Shown: positions 22,301 through 37,300 of the stretch, piece by piece
Numbering within the stretch: position 1 is the first letter of the stretch
Layout: every line of letters starts with the position of its first letter
From: Lineus longissimus
Lineage: Eukaryota; Nemertea; Pilidiophora; Heteronemertea; Lineidae
Length of the DNA: 64,000 bases
Assembly: GCF_910592395.1 (NCBI RefSeq)
Contig: NC_088326.1
Coordinates: forward strand, 11,663,001-11,727,000
Reading direction: 5' to 3'
Notes under the pieces: model-generated
Seen by the model: the letters and a program-made list of their open reading frames with translations, nothing else
Database searches by the model: none
What the model was told of the DNA's origin: nothing
Program-made: the position numbers and the translations under genes

Positions 22301-25300
22301 AGTCGTTGATCTGTTCCTCGAGTCGTTCGTACCGATAGCGTTCTTCTTCCAACGACGTCTTGAAAAATGCATAGTCAGTGGACATTTGTGTCTGAAACAG
22401 GAGGATGGAGAAAATTAGCATGAACTTGAATGAGGCCCTACATGACGGGCAGATCACCACTATATTCAACAGCAAAGGCAAACCTGTTGTGTGAGTTCCA
22501 CACCACTAGGTTCAAACCTAGAGGCGAGGTCTGACAGCTCACCTCAAAAAATGACTGCCACAGATTCTGACTGAGATCCTCAGCAGTTAGAGGGAGCAGG
22601 TTATTGACAAGTGCGCGAAGTTTTTTAACACAAATCCTATCTCCAACCTCACCTTCAAACTTTCAACAGTTTCCCTAAGCTTCATTTGCACCTCGCGATT
22701 CTCCTGCATCTCATTGATTATGGGGTCCAGGTTGATTTGAGGGGCGTACATCATCTGCGCCTGGGGATGCGGACTACTCTGGGCACCCGCACTTGGGCCG
22801 GACCCGGATGTGACGCTGGATGCCTCGTCATCAGAGCCGTACTTAAAACTGGAAGGCACGAAATTGACATATGAATATCTGGTAGAAGCTGGGAAAGATG
22901 AGGCCTCATTCATATGTTGACACAAAGAACTTCAAAACCTTTACACCCCCACTCCCTGGAATAGACTCTTTCGATGCATTAACTGGAAGAGTCTATTTAG
23001 TGAAATGGGGGTGAAAAAAGTTCATAGGCAGTGAATCCAACCTTTACACCCCCATTCCCAGGAATAAACTCTTTCGATGCATTAACTGGATGAGTCTATT
23101 TAGTGAAATGGGGGTGAAAAATGTTCATAGACAGTGCATCCAAAGCAGCCTGTGCATAAAGATTGTCCTTGAGCCTGGAAAAATTACGATAATTCAACCA
23201 ATTATTGATTATTGACAAAATTAACATGTTTTGGTAGAGCTAAAATTCTCGCTGTGATAATAAACGCACATGGCTCTTAAAATATGATACTGATGTGCCA
23301 TCACCTAGCTCTGCCTCTAGCCCAGCATGCGGCCTTTAGGGATAGAGTTTGGGCCCAAGGTGGGTGTTTTCTGATTTAAATATGCACCCTTTAGCGCCAT
23401 CTATGCTTAGCTTGTGCATTTGATATGAAGCAATATCATATCATTTTCATTTGAGATGAAACATATGCCAGTGTTCACCACAGCCTTCGAGTTTAGAGGG
23501 GGGGGTGTAATCTAAAATTTTTTCTGTTTTCCCCGCATTTTTGCCCACACTGGAAAATCGTTCTTTAAATTCTTGTTAAAAGGTCCTATTTTGAAGATGA
23601 CTTCAGAAGCATTTTAAAGGGATTTAGGGTCATAATGTAACATTTCAAGGTGGATAAACGAATTAGGAGGTCATTTTCAACAAAACAACATTCTTTTTTA
23701 GGGGTGGCCATTTTTAAGGGGGGCAAGGAGGCAAGGGGGCGGGGGGCCCTTTTTTAAAGGATGCGGAGAACACTGATATGCCATACAGAGAGATTAAAGG
23801 CAAAAAACTGAAAGCACAATCATCGGTGCTATTAGTAAGAGGAATTAACCTCAGGCAAAGGCCATCGCTGTGGGTTTTAGTCTGCACTTCAATTCAACTT
23901 TGGAAGAAAACTGTGCATTTGTGTGGACCATGCAAATGATGTTAAATTTTCACAGAAGAAAAAGCTATTCTGGATGTCCAATTTAGCTGTCAGTGAACCG
24001 ATCTATATTTTATCGTAGGCAAAACCTGCCAACACTAAAAAGTCCTCATAGTATTTCAACTGGCTTTTGGAGAATTTTTGGTAAAATTGTCCCAATTTTG
24101 CAGAATTCTAGTGATTTCTACCAACATCTAAAGTGTCCTGATGCATTTTCCGTTGCAACATGCAGCGGTCAAGGGGTGTTAGTTTCAGTAACGTTGGTCA
24201 AAGAGTGTCAGTACTCCAAAAGAGTGTCAGTACTCCAAAAGAGTGTCAGTACTCCAAAAGAGTGTCAGTACTCCAAAAGAGTGTCAGTACTCCTCGCAGC
24301 CAGGTCTATAGGCACAAAAATGGTCGTAATCAAGCGTGGGGACCTCAAACCAGACATCAGCCACCCGCCATATATCTTGCTGACATCAATAGCTTCAATG
24401 GCACAGATTGACATTTTAACAGATGTCCCAACAATGTCACTACACAGCCTCTTTATCTAGAAACAGCTCCTAAGCACAATGCAGCATTTCTATTTGGGTG
24501 CAAGGCTTGGATCTACAGGCCCCTTCGGTGATAAGAGTCTCCGACATCTAATATGATTTTGTCAGCTATGAAGAATGACTACTAGGCCATGGGCCAAATC
24601 CAAAAAACTGTCCTTCATGACAACATTTTTCAGCGGAGTGAATATGTTTTATATTTAGATGAATAAGGTGATCTCATCACATCACGAAAAGATCCCAAGA
24701 ACTTTTGTTTCATGAAAAGTTTGAAGCACCTTTATCATCACAATAAGAGCAATTTCATTTTTCCACTGAAATGATGTCATGAATTCGAAGATTCGTCCCT
24801 CTTCCTGGATTTGGCCCAAAGCCAATATTAGGCAGATTAGCATGCGTGTTGGAAAGATCAGCGGATGGGGTTGGCGACAGAACGTGTAAACTCGCATTCC
24901 CCGTGTGCTACTATCAAAATCCCCGGCAAAATACCCTGCTCTGACATTGCACATACTGTAATACGATGAACTTTACATTTGCAGATTCCGCGAAAATCTC
25001 AATTTGCAAATTTTATCAAAAAGTGCAAAAATGCTTATTTCATACGAAATATAACGGAAAGAATTTTCGAAATCAGCCAAAATTGAAATCATGAAAATTC
25101 AGTTTTTTCAAAAAGTTTTGGATTCGATTTTTTGCTAATGACTTGATATATGATATCAATTCAAATTTCAGAATCTGCATGATTCAGCCGATTTGAATTG
25201 AAATGCAGGGTATTCTGCTGTGGGACAATCGACACAACCACCTTACCTGTGGGGCAATGTATAACACAGCTTGGTGCCCCTAAAATCGGAACAAAAAAAA

Positions 25301-28300
25301 TAAAAAATACGCACACTTTGACAGGTCACAAAAAGTAGGCAAAAACTATTTATATACCATTTTCATATTTGATCCCTGAAAAACTTGCACCTTTTTAATA
25401 TTTCGGTTCGCGAAAATTATTAAAAAAATTCAAATTTCCTTAATTTTTATTTTGGCGAATTATTAAATTTCAGTTTTTCGAATTAAATTTTTTTTCTTAT
25501 GATTTCTTTTAATCTTCATCGATTTATGCAAATCTCACTTGGCCTTGAATAAAACAGCAATCTACAAAATTCCTTTCGGTCAGAAATTCAAAAGTATATG
25601 CATTGAAGAGGGTAAAACGTGAAAATGGCACAGAAGAAAAACTGAAAGGGTCTGAAATAAACAGTCCTGTCATTAAAGAAATTACGAAAGTAAGATTTCT
25701 CAAACTGACGCATGCAGCTAGAATTGCTACAGAGATGTGTCTGACTATTTCTGCAACAAATGACGTGACCTGGGGCTGGGAAATTCCTGGGTTGAGATTG
25801 AGATTGAAGCAATCGTCTCAAAAGTGTGATATTTTCGCACAGTCCGGGCGTCGCTCTGCAGTTGAGCTTATGAACGACAATGGCACTTCCTGTATCAGGG
25901 GCATGTTAGATACATAGTCAAGTTAAACCAACACCCTAAGTAAATTTCCCCCACCGTTTAAACGTCCCGCAAACCAGTAATTTTTGTTGCACCAGATAAA
26001 CCAGTAATCATCGGATTTGAAACTGATGGTAGGTCACTCACTGATTCTCAACCAAGCACTTGCAGTGACCACGAGAACGAGAGGTTTCCGCCAGTGTCGC
26101 ATGCGTTTATGATCGTAGGTCGCAGCAACAAAAGTGACCTGTTTGCAGGGCGCCTTATACAGTATGACAAAATATGTTCACAGTAGAATAAAAGTTAGGC
26201 AGCGATTTGTCCTTCGCTAATACAGTAAACCACTGAATTTTTGGAGCTGTTTTATTTTTGTGTATTTTGGGAAAAACATCACCAATATAAAACCATGAAA
26301 ATTTCCATTTTTGGTTGGAACAGAAGGATATTTTGTAATACGCCGAAATAAAAATTGTGAATTTTAAAAAAAACTTCACGAATCGCAGAAATTAAATTGT
26401 ACAAAAATGTTGCGGTTTAGTGTATGTGAACTTGTTATAAAGAATAGAAAACAGGACAGACTTGTGTCATCATCCACTCAGTTGTCACACAGTGCTAGTA
26501 ACACCTTGGGTACCCAGGGGTTTTACTAAATAATCCTCGCAGTAGTTCTATCACTCTAATAAACCCCCCTCCTCCAGTCACAAACCCGAAAAGAGAGTAC
26601 AGAAGCACGAAAATAGCTTTGGTACATGTAGCATACATAACATTTGCCACTGCTGATGCCCGCCCTCCCCTGGTTAGAAATCGTAGATCTACGTCATTGG
26701 GCACTGAATAGTTGGTGCAAAAGACGTATAACTACGTCATTGGGCACCCAAGGCATTGAAATCAACCTAAAGAAACCCCAGCTGTTATTCTAAAGACATC
26801 TCTAACAAAATATTACACCTATTTTTGTGATGTGCGTAACGTGTACTATCCCATGTTGAAGCAAGGGGGCGCTCTGAGTGAGTTTGGCACCTAATTTGTT
26901 CCTTCATTTTGGCGCTATCCCAGGTAGAGGCACGTTGGGCTAATATTCGACGATCGCATGCCTTGTGGGCCAAACTGTTCAGTTGGGAATAGGAACTGGA
27001 ATTAAGAGGGAGTCACTGTAGCATGAAGCATAAAGCATGTAAATGATCCTTGGTCAAACAGATGATACTTTGTTCAGATTTGGACCGAGTATAAAGACAT
27101 GCAAAAAATACCCGAGAGAATAAAATGCCATTCTTGGTTGATGGTATGGGGTATGGTTATGTTTTCCTTCAGAAAATCATCCATTCCAGGAAGTCTGTTT
27201 TATGGGTCAGCACACTCACAGAGAAAGTTTTGAAAAACTGTCAAGTTCCTTAAAACCTCGTATATATCTTATACCACATAAAACTCAACTGAAAACCTTG
27301 CGCCACTTTATGTGTTTGTAAAGCCCTGCACAAACCAGGGATTTTACTAGCTGTGACTTGTGTCGGGATCATGACAGCATGATGCGTAATTGATATATGA
27401 CCAATTGGTGGCTGCATTCCCACCACAATCCTCATGTCATCATAGCTTACACTAGGTCGCAGCGACTAACATTGCTCATTTGCCCAGTACTGAAAGCCAC
27501 AGATCATTTCCAAGCTGGCTCCAGGCGGAAAGCCATGTTTGGTCAGCACAGAGATGACCTGGATGACTACTTTTGATCAGCGATTGAATGCCCCCCACCA
27601 CCACCTGGCACCTGACACCCATGTTTTTACTGATGTCAAGTCCGGCCACAAGACGTCCTGAAATTCATCTTACGCCCTGAAATTAGTTGGTCTGAGGCAA
27701 CAGGACAACTTCTAAATCCAAACATTGGTTAGTTTACAGAACATATTTTTATCAGTGCTGTCATTATGATCCCCTGTCAGTTCCATTATTTGTGCATCAT
27801 GGTGTTGTCAATTTGCATTCCTTCAGTTGTAAGTTCACAAATTGTAATTGCATGCGCAGTTAGAAAGAATTGTTAGGAAAAGACCAAGCCAGTTCAATTT
27901 AATAACAACATTCCAGTGAAAAGGTTTCTAGTTGTCAAGTGGAAGGAGTGCAATTGGGCTGAAGGTGGTGACCGTCGTTAAATATGTCATGAATCATGGC
28001 TTTTCTGTTAAAATGGCAAAAGAATTTCATTTTTTCCATTAAAATGGCTGCAATTTTTCATTTAAACATTGATGGAGGTGAGAGGTAAAAAGAATAGTTT
28101 TGAGAAGTACAGGACCATATATTATGAAAATCAGCGTTGAAACAAAACAATTGTTAACTGTAAAAGTGCCAAATTTTCAAAATTTTGGATAAAACTGTCA
28201 CAATTTCTTTATTAGCACATCACGAAACTTGATATGAAGCTCTTTCAGTTTTTCCCAAAAAATTCTTTTTCCCGATTTTTATTCTCACAAATCTAGTCTA

Positions 28301-31300
28301 CTGCAAGCTTTTCATGCGTAAAAAATGGAATTTAATTAAAATAATAGTGTTTTCAAAATGCTAATCAAAACTACACCACAGATGCAATTTCACCAAACCA
28401 CTATTATACCCTCAGAAATTCCCATTTTGCAGTATTTATGAAATCGGGGAAACCAAATGCATGAGAAAATTTGGCAGTTTACAGTATGCATAGGCCGTGA
28501 GTGTGCTTCCCAGGAAGAACTTTGACACCCAAGATTTGGTATTATTTTGACTTCTTACCGACTGGCTGGCAAGGGGGCGCTACCATGTGATCCACTGTAG
28601 TAAATCCTAATGGATTGGACGTAAAAATAGTTTAAAATTGGGTTGTGCTCGATGTAAAATTACCAAGTACAGATATCTAAATGACATGCTAAAAAGCAGT
28701 TTTAAAAACAGAACCATTCTGAAAAGGATTAACCTATATATGGTATAAAATAAGATGAAAAGCAGACAGGCAATGACATGGAAAAAAATTATTAGTGGAA
28801 GGGCAGATATTTAAAAAGTTTCAAAATAAACTAAAGTATTCAGAATATTCTGAAATATTTTGGATTTTGACGGCACAGAAGCAGTGATTTCATCATCAAG
28901 AGGCAAAGCATTAATATCAGCATCCAAAATAATGTTTAGTGTACTACATGTAGTTTGGTTTTGTTAGATACGCTTGCAAGCGGATAGCTAAACCATGCTC
29001 TAGTAAAGCGACCAATCAAAACAGACCTTGGGGTTTCTGCGATGCCGTAGCCAATCGGGGTAAGGGGCGGATGACTGTGGTGGTCCCTGGAGTGAATATA
29101 CGATCATTAAACTGCAGGTGTGTTGATCACATTTAGAAAAATTGTAGCCAAATAAATGGTCAAAGTCAATCAAAATTCTACATAATTGGAACATTTGTGT
29201 TTACAACATGCATTGCATACTTAATTTTACAAAGCTACTTTTAAGTCACAACATCCAATTCATAAAAAATAATATAAACAGAAATTTAGGGTCATGACCT
29301 TGACCTATACCCACTCTGACCTTGACCCAAAAACATTTGGCTAGACTCGCCCACATACTACTCGTGACCTCACCTTACTGGTGAAAACTGAACAGTCACT
29401 GACCAAAAACTAGGTACATCTTGGAACTGAAGCCACCTGACCTTGAACTAAACACTAAGTGTGGTTGCCTTGACCTACACTCATTATGACCTTGACCTCA
29501 CCTTGCTGGCAGTGTTCCACTTCCGTGGTGGCTCCTCTCACCCTCGTCTGTTGAAGCCTGGCTCTCCTCCATGGACTCTACATAGAAAGTAGACGAACCT
29601 GTTAGAAATGGGAACGAGAGACGTCAGCATCCAGAAAGTCCGACAAGGCTTGTCAGCATTAGGTTAGCCAAGGTTAGGGTTAGGATTCAGAACTACTAGG
29701 TGTTAGAAAAAACATCAAATAGTTTTAAATTGTATCAAGTTTTATCACAAAGTTATAGTGTCATCTTTGAACTGCTTTGTTATTTGAAATACAAATTTTT
29801 CATCAAATAGTTTTGGATTTTATGAAATGTTTACACTTGTGTAATCTAAAATTTTGTTACCTTAGAACTGTTTAGTTATTTAAAATACAAAATGTCCTTT
29901 CTACACTGTTCAACTCATCCATGAGAGATTGCCCGGGACCAGAAAAGCCTGTGCCCAAGTGGCAAGCATGTTTGGCTGCCCATCAACACTCTTTGTGCTG
30001 TGTGGGTTCGATCCCCACTTGGACACATTCTCTCACCAGTGCTGCTTGTCTGGTTCAGACAAGGCTGGGTAGTATGTGTATGGTCTGTGGTAAATGCACC
30101 AAAAAACCCTCGATTTCTCTCTCATGTCAAATTTGGCCAGGCCAGCAGGGCCACTATGCCCTGTAATGGTAAGAGAGAAGTGGCAAGACTCAGAAGTCAA
30201 GGGAGGACGGCCAGTGCATGAGCGAATGCCATTACTCCTCTGGCTTCAACCAACCAACCAAAAAACCTTTCACCGAAAAAATACCATCATGTGGCCAGGC
30301 TTCTGACCAACTTGACCAATCCAGGAATGCAGACCTAGCAACCCCAAAATGTCCAAATATCAACTGGATTTTGGAGTATTTTTAACCACATCCTTTCAAA
30401 TTCTGGAGTATTCCAGTGATTTGTACCACCATGTAGTGTACTCCTAATGTATTTCGCTTTGCAAAATCCAGCAGAGAAGTAGTATTTCTTTACTTGTTGG
30501 GTAATCCAGGCTATGGCTTAAGACACCAATTGCAATCGCTTCAGAATTATACTTCCAGAACAAATGGAGTTGTAATCCAGACTGCACAGCGAATATGCTT
30601 ATGACCCCAAGAATATTGGAGAGCCACGATTGTTGCCAGACAAACACAGATGGTCTTGGTACAAATCTATGCAAGATTTTATTAGTTTTTCGGATGTTTA
30701 TACAGCACCAACAGCTGTTTTGTTTGTATTAAACATAACCAGCTGTCGTGATTGCATTTTGCGTGGCATAAAATAATACGCTTGCTCGTAATACGCAGCA
30801 TGACACTTATGTGGTGACAGGCCTTCACCCATAGTTGCTAATGTATTGAAGTTGAGAGGACAGTGCTACCACCTAACAACACGTTATCAAACTAGTCCTG
30901 AACAAGAACCATAGTTTGGCACCAAAATGATTATCATGGGTTAGAGTACATATCAGATCTGTTATTTTTGTCAGCAGATTTGTGATTGGTGCCTCTTGAC
31001 CAGCTGCTCTAAAACTGACCAATCAGTTACCTTGTTACTTAATATTATAAACTAGACTCACCAATGTTGGACTCGATGTACCCAGCTGCAAGTAACATCG
31101 AAATACTCAGCATAAGAATCATGTTTTTCAAAAATATAGGTAAGATGGTACAATTAAAGCCTCGTTACAATTATAGCCTCAGTGTACAATGGCCTCAGTG
31201 TGCAATCCTTGTAGGCCTGACTGAAAAAATTAATGCCAATTTGTTTCCCTAATGAGAAGTGCCCTTTATTTTTCCCCTCAACCGAGGCTAGAATTTTTTT

Positions 31301-34300
31301 TGGAAAATGGCGGTGAATGGTCAAGTTGCTCCTAATTGTACCACTTTACCTTACCGTTTGACAGGCCAGGTACTGTTGGTATTTTTAACAGCTCATATTT
31401 CATTTTGACAGCATAATCCAAGGTTTGTGATGAGAAGCAAACGATATCTTGAATGGTCAAACTCTGCTCTGGGAGTCAAGTTGTACCTGATCTCAACACC
31501 AGGACAAGGTAAGAGCACATACTGTTTTTATTTTTGCATTTGCATGATCTGCCCGTGTACTTGAAATATTTAGTGCATCCATCTCTTAGAATTGATGTAC
31601 GAATTTAAAGACTGGTGATTTTATTCCGATTAACAACCTGTTATATTTCAAAATGAATCGATTGATTAAAGCTACTGCCTTAAATAAGAACATTGAACAA
31701 CATCTATAGCCTACTGGGTAAAAAAATGTGAAAAATGGTAAAAAAATAGACGCAAAAATGGGGTATGACATTATTTACATGTGTGGAAGATGTACATTTT
31801 CAATCACAGTTCTAACCCTAACCTTCAATGCAGACTTTCTGGATGAGAGGGGGAATCGTTTCAAGTGGGGGTGGGGGGGAGGGATGTTCACATCGGAAAA
31901 CATACAAGAAGAAAATTTACAAGAAAACCACATTTGCGGTTGTCTTGGCAAACACAACTGCTCATGTGAGAGGTTGTGTATCAAGGAGTGCGCGCAAACA
32001 GACACCCATGTGATACAACATAGTGATATAAAACATATCAAACGCCTGGATTGAACATGGACAATGGCAAAAATCCAATCGAAGTATTTGAATAAAGTTG
32101 TCTTGAAATAGGTTTCAGTGGTGTCCAAACTATCTAGATCATGAAATATTCTAGAGTTTGATATGATTTTCAACAATTTTTTGGTCTCGCATGTGATTAT
32201 AAGGCAAGTTTTTGCAAAACCTCAAGGAATTCATGGCATATGATTAATTGATAAAATGGAATTTGGGGCATAAAATCGGTCAGCAAATTACCAAGTACAT
32301 TATGAATTTAGACATTTGACAGAAAAATCACAGAGAAGACAATCATGTGCAAAGATCTTTGGAGAAAATCGCTAAGACTGTGATAACAAAACGATAGCCT
32401 AATCACTAGAGTAGAATGAAACAAAACAAGACACTATTTTGGGACACACTGCGAAGCCAATGAAATCAAGGACAAGCTGGAGAGATCAACAACACAAAAC
32501 GATTACAATTAAGACGCTCAGTTGCACGAAGAGCATTAGCGCTAACGCTTTGAGGGTAACACCAGCCTAAGCGAATGATGCTGTAAGATAACATGAAACA
32601 TTTTTGGCAAAAGGGTGGGGTGGGGGAGAGTCCAGGGAGATGGATCATTCGTGCCATTGGCTTGTGATGGGGTATACTAATATTTTCTGACATTTTCTCC
32701 GTTGCTGTCCTAAATAGGGTTAACAAAAAACACACATAACTAAACTTAAAAGCTTACCAAAAAGGATACTCAACTAAGTTACTGCTAATGTACATCTTCC
32801 AAACATGCATGATACTTCACAACACAGAGGGAGTCTTCTAAAAGGAAATACGATGTCATCTAAAGACAACACCCTTTTTTGGGATTCTTGAAAACTTCTC
32901 ATATAAATGTAAACCATCAAGATTCCCAAATTTTGCAAAAATACTAAAGTTTATAGAAATAAGCAGAACGAAAGTATATTTTTGGCTGGAAATCTTTTTG
33001 TAATCGGTGAAACTAAAATTGTGAACTTTGACAAAATTAAAGAATTGTGTCTAGTTTTGTGGTTTACGGTAAAGCAGAGAACACTTGCACGGATGGATTT
33101 TGGAACAACATGTATGCGTTACATCGGACAACACAAAATAAAGGGTTGAATAAATAAATCGGGTGCAGCTAGGAAGCAGAATGACAAATATTAATTCAAT
33201 CTGGACACAATCACCTGGGGTCCAGATTGAATTACTGAGCATATACTTACGGAGGTTACGAATATTGTCCGCACTCCCGAATTTATTTTTTATCAAGGAC
33301 GCAAACTCCTTTGGCTTTGATACAATGGTCCTGGAAAGAAAGACAAACATTCATTACATTAATCAACCCCTTAGGCCTGAAATAACTTGACTCCTTCGCT
33401 ACAGCAGGCTTTTGGTAGTGTATAGTACCCCTGGCCCGCACCCGGTACAGACTGCCCAGCCTGGATCCTATTTTTGACCTTCATTGTAAAAGAGCTGGCA
33501 TGACCCAATTTTGGAGACAAGGTCTTCATCAGGTGTAACCAACCAAATATTATAGGGACTGAGGTGAGCGATAAATTTGAGGAAAATTTAGCAGCACAGA
33601 TTGCAGGATGCTGCAATCACCAATTCTTGTCAAAAGGCACCTGCGATGACCTCTGAAAATGAGCGATTTTTGTCACAGCGATTTAAATCGCTTGTTTGCA
33701 AGTGCTTCTAAAATTAAATAGTTACGATGACATTGACCTTCTTTACTGCAACTAGTACTACATTCAGTAATTTTCAAATGACCTTGACCTTGGTTAATAT
33801 GATGACCTTGACCTTGGTTAATATGATGACCTTGAGACTGTGTTACTATACCACGGTTACTACTTACTCTGTGGCGCCTTTTATGTTGTCGACCACACCG
33901 CTGCAAGAAATAAGAATTAGCGATCCGGTATTAGTATCACTAGGTGTTTATACTGTTAGCAAACCTGCCTGAATCGAGCGAGACTTAGACGATAAGAAAA
34001 TGACTGATTTTGTCTTATGTAGGTTCCAACCCGAATATATTCATTCTTATCCTGTCTCAGGATGATTTTAGAACTCCCCAAAGTCAAATTGTTTAAAAAG
34101 AATAAACACCTCAGTGATCCATTTTTATGGTGTATGGATGGATTTGTGGCGTATTTCTGATTGAGACACTATTGTTTCGTGACAGAATTGCACAGGATCA
34201 GTGCATAGAATTAGTTTCCCCAGAGACTGCCTGTCTGCCAAAACAGTCGCCATGACTGAGGTCACCTGACACCACGATTTGTGGAGTAGATCACGGCGTG

Positions 34301-37300
34301 TGAAAACACCAGAATCATAGCGATCGATCAGGCCCAGAAGCCAGTTGAACAACAAAATCATGATTCAGGTAGATTTTCTACATTCTAACACAAAGCATTA
34401 TTTGACAGCAGAATTAGTCATATTAGTTTCAATTGCATGGAAAACCTTTGGGTTCAAGTTATCATGAGTTTCTCGGGAAGACATGTGCACTCCAAACACA
34501 TACGTTAATCTTTCCTCAGGCCTTTCAATTGCATTTACACCTTTACACTTATCCAGAAAATCAAGGACAAAATGTTCTGAAAATAAAAATTCATGGTTTA
34601 AAAAAAAATGTTCAGAAAATGCTTCAGTGGGTCTCTTATCCCTAAAGTCAAGGACAAAATTTTGGGGAAAAAGTTTTGAATTTTTCTAAGTGGCTCACTT
34701 ATCCTGAAAATCAAGGACAAAAATTTCCAGAAAATGCTTCAGGGGGTCATTTATCTTTGAAAACATAGAAAACATTTTTTTGGAATTTTTTTTTAAATTT
34801 AGGGACATGTGGCACCCTCTTGCACCCTTAAATGGCATAAGAACACTGCAATTCAAGGCCTGATTCTGAAATTAATTTACACGGTTGACTCCAGAAAACT
34901 TCAGACAACTTGAACGGAGTAGTTACATGAATTATACCCCTAGCATTACCTAGTGCACGGTGCATCTAATTCAACATCTTACAGTTAGGTGGCACTAAGG
35001 GGTCACACGGAAGATCTCAATCCAGTCGTGGCTTCAGTAAGCGCCGTCCTATTAATCGAAAACGTTAAAGAGAGGTGAGAAAAAAACAATCTAAAGTGTC
35101 TACTTGTGTCACTAGATGTCACTGCTATCTTACCCTGAGAAGCCCGTTATTCCATCCCGGATATTAGCACCAACACCCCTGAAAGAGATACAAGATGGTT
35201 ACCATGGCAACGCAGAAGGGGTGAAAAGAAGGGATATATCATTAACTGGATATCGGCTGAATAGAAGCCGTCGTAACCAAACGGTTTCTTAACTCGTACA
35301 GCCCGAGTACTGCATGAGGGTGATTATGATTTGTTAATCCATGTCGAGCCCTAAATTGATGACACAATACTCGGGACTGCCCTCTGTCCTGAGTAGTTCA
35401 CAGGACTGTTTATGACTCATCACTCATCACTCAATACTCAAAGACTCAATACTCACTTCAACCCCTGCCCCATGTCCCTGAGTACTTCACGAGGCTGTTT
35501 ATGACTCATGACTCCGTACTGCTCCACATCCCGAACTTTTTTCTGATAATTTTCCAACTTCTTCTGAAGTTGGGTGATATTCTGAGTCGACTTGATGTTC
35601 TTCTTCTCGAAAACTGTTTTTATTCGCTGCACCTGCTGCTTATCTGCATTCAAGGACAGCTTGAGATACTCATTCACATTTTCTGAAAGAAAACAAAGAA
35701 TTGCATGATTTCAGGGAAGGTTCGTCAAACATACGATCCACATGTGACTCGTAATGTTTACCTCACTTGGTATGTTTACTCTTGCCCAAGGTCACAAACC
35801 TGACAACTACTCACCTTCTTTAGAAATCTGCTCCATTTTAATGAGTTCCCGTGTTCGTGCAATCTTCTGTTGCAGGTGTTCGATGGCGTTCTTTGCCCGC
35901 ATCGGGTCCGACGTCTGATTATCAACATCGTCCAGCATATTATCCAGACTCCCACCGTTCGTGTGGTACCCATCCATCTGCAAATCAAAAGTTAAAATCT
36001 TAGACCAACTCCTGTGACACACAGTGAGACATTCTTTGCCCACACTGGGCCAACTCCTGTGACACATTCTTTTTTCATTCTCGGCCAACCCCTGTGATAC
36101 ACATTGCTAAGTTCTTTGCCCGCATTGGGCCAACTTTTATTCAGCCAAAGTGACACAAAGGCCTACCCCTTTTTCTGGCAGCCCAACAGGTTTCAGTAAC
36201 GTGTTGCAAGAAATCCACCTCAACCCGCCCCCTGGTGGCAAGACATCAACCTACCGCGCCGTCATCCTCCGACAGGTGATGCGCGTCGAGCATCGAGCCG
36301 GAGAGATACGAATCATTGCTGACATTGCTTGCCCCTCGCCCACGTTGAATCCCGGCCGATCCATCGCCGAGCTTCTTCTGGGGCAAGGGGCTGCGCGGAG
36401 TTTTCTTCTTCAATGTTTTTTGGTCGACTGACTTTTTCCTGGAGAGAGAAAATGGGGAATGGTCAATTTTACGACCGGTTTACGATGTGAGTGAGTTTAG
36501 ATGTGTCTTTGGTGAAATACACTTTTTGGCCTGAAAAAAAAAACTCGGAATTTCAAGACAAATGCTGAAGAAGTTTTAGTTCTTTTCTCTTTATCACGCT
36601 CTGAAAAATTATGAAGATAGGCATTGGAACCATATTGGTTGTTATTTCAGGACTCCAATAGATGTCATCACTGTCCAACCCTAGCCACTTCTCAAGACTG
36701 GGTCCTCCCAGTCAGAAATGGCTTCAGAACTGCAAGGGTTATAACATCTCATTCAAAGACCATGGCAAGGAGTCCCCAAACCGAAAACCATTGAATCGAG
36801 CAAGTGTGTATCAACAATCCAACACCACACGACGCCCACGATGCTCGATTCGTCCCATATCCGTTACGATAAGCTTGATTATACATAACATGATACAATA
36901 TTTCATATTAATCTCTATACATGACACAAGATCTCATGACGCGGAGAGCATTGACGTCAACAAACGCAGCATTTAGTACACGATTTTCAAAGTACAATTT
37001 TCTCAAGGTATACATAAATGGAAAAATACTTGAGGAAAAGTTGATCTTTATGATTCTCTTAACAGTGCTGCTTCAATTTTTTCCTGAGATATTTGTCAGC
37101 TTATGCAGACTAGACATTGCCCAAGATCCCTCTGACTACAGATCATGAGACAATAATTCATAATGATCTCTTTGTACATGTATGACACTCAATCTCCATT
37201 TGTCTTCGTCAGACAGAGTTTGTTGGTGTCAACATCAGACGGTAACTCTTCCAAGCCCAGACCTGAGCAGACGACATTTAAAATCACCATTGTCTCAAAG

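Noticed and set aside
25603-25917. 104-codon plus-strand frame within TMCC intron 7
   Set aside because: No domain, no Kozak or splice support, and an overlapping opposed frame; it is probably chance.
29950-30022. True tRNA gene
   Set aside because: The B box is perfect, but the anticodon arm is irregular and the head is fused to a SINE body with an ACC-A tail.
31728-32176. Opposed 108- and 133-codon frames in TMCC intron 7
   Set aside because: No recognised domain; the plus frame is cut by G-rich low-complexity sequence.
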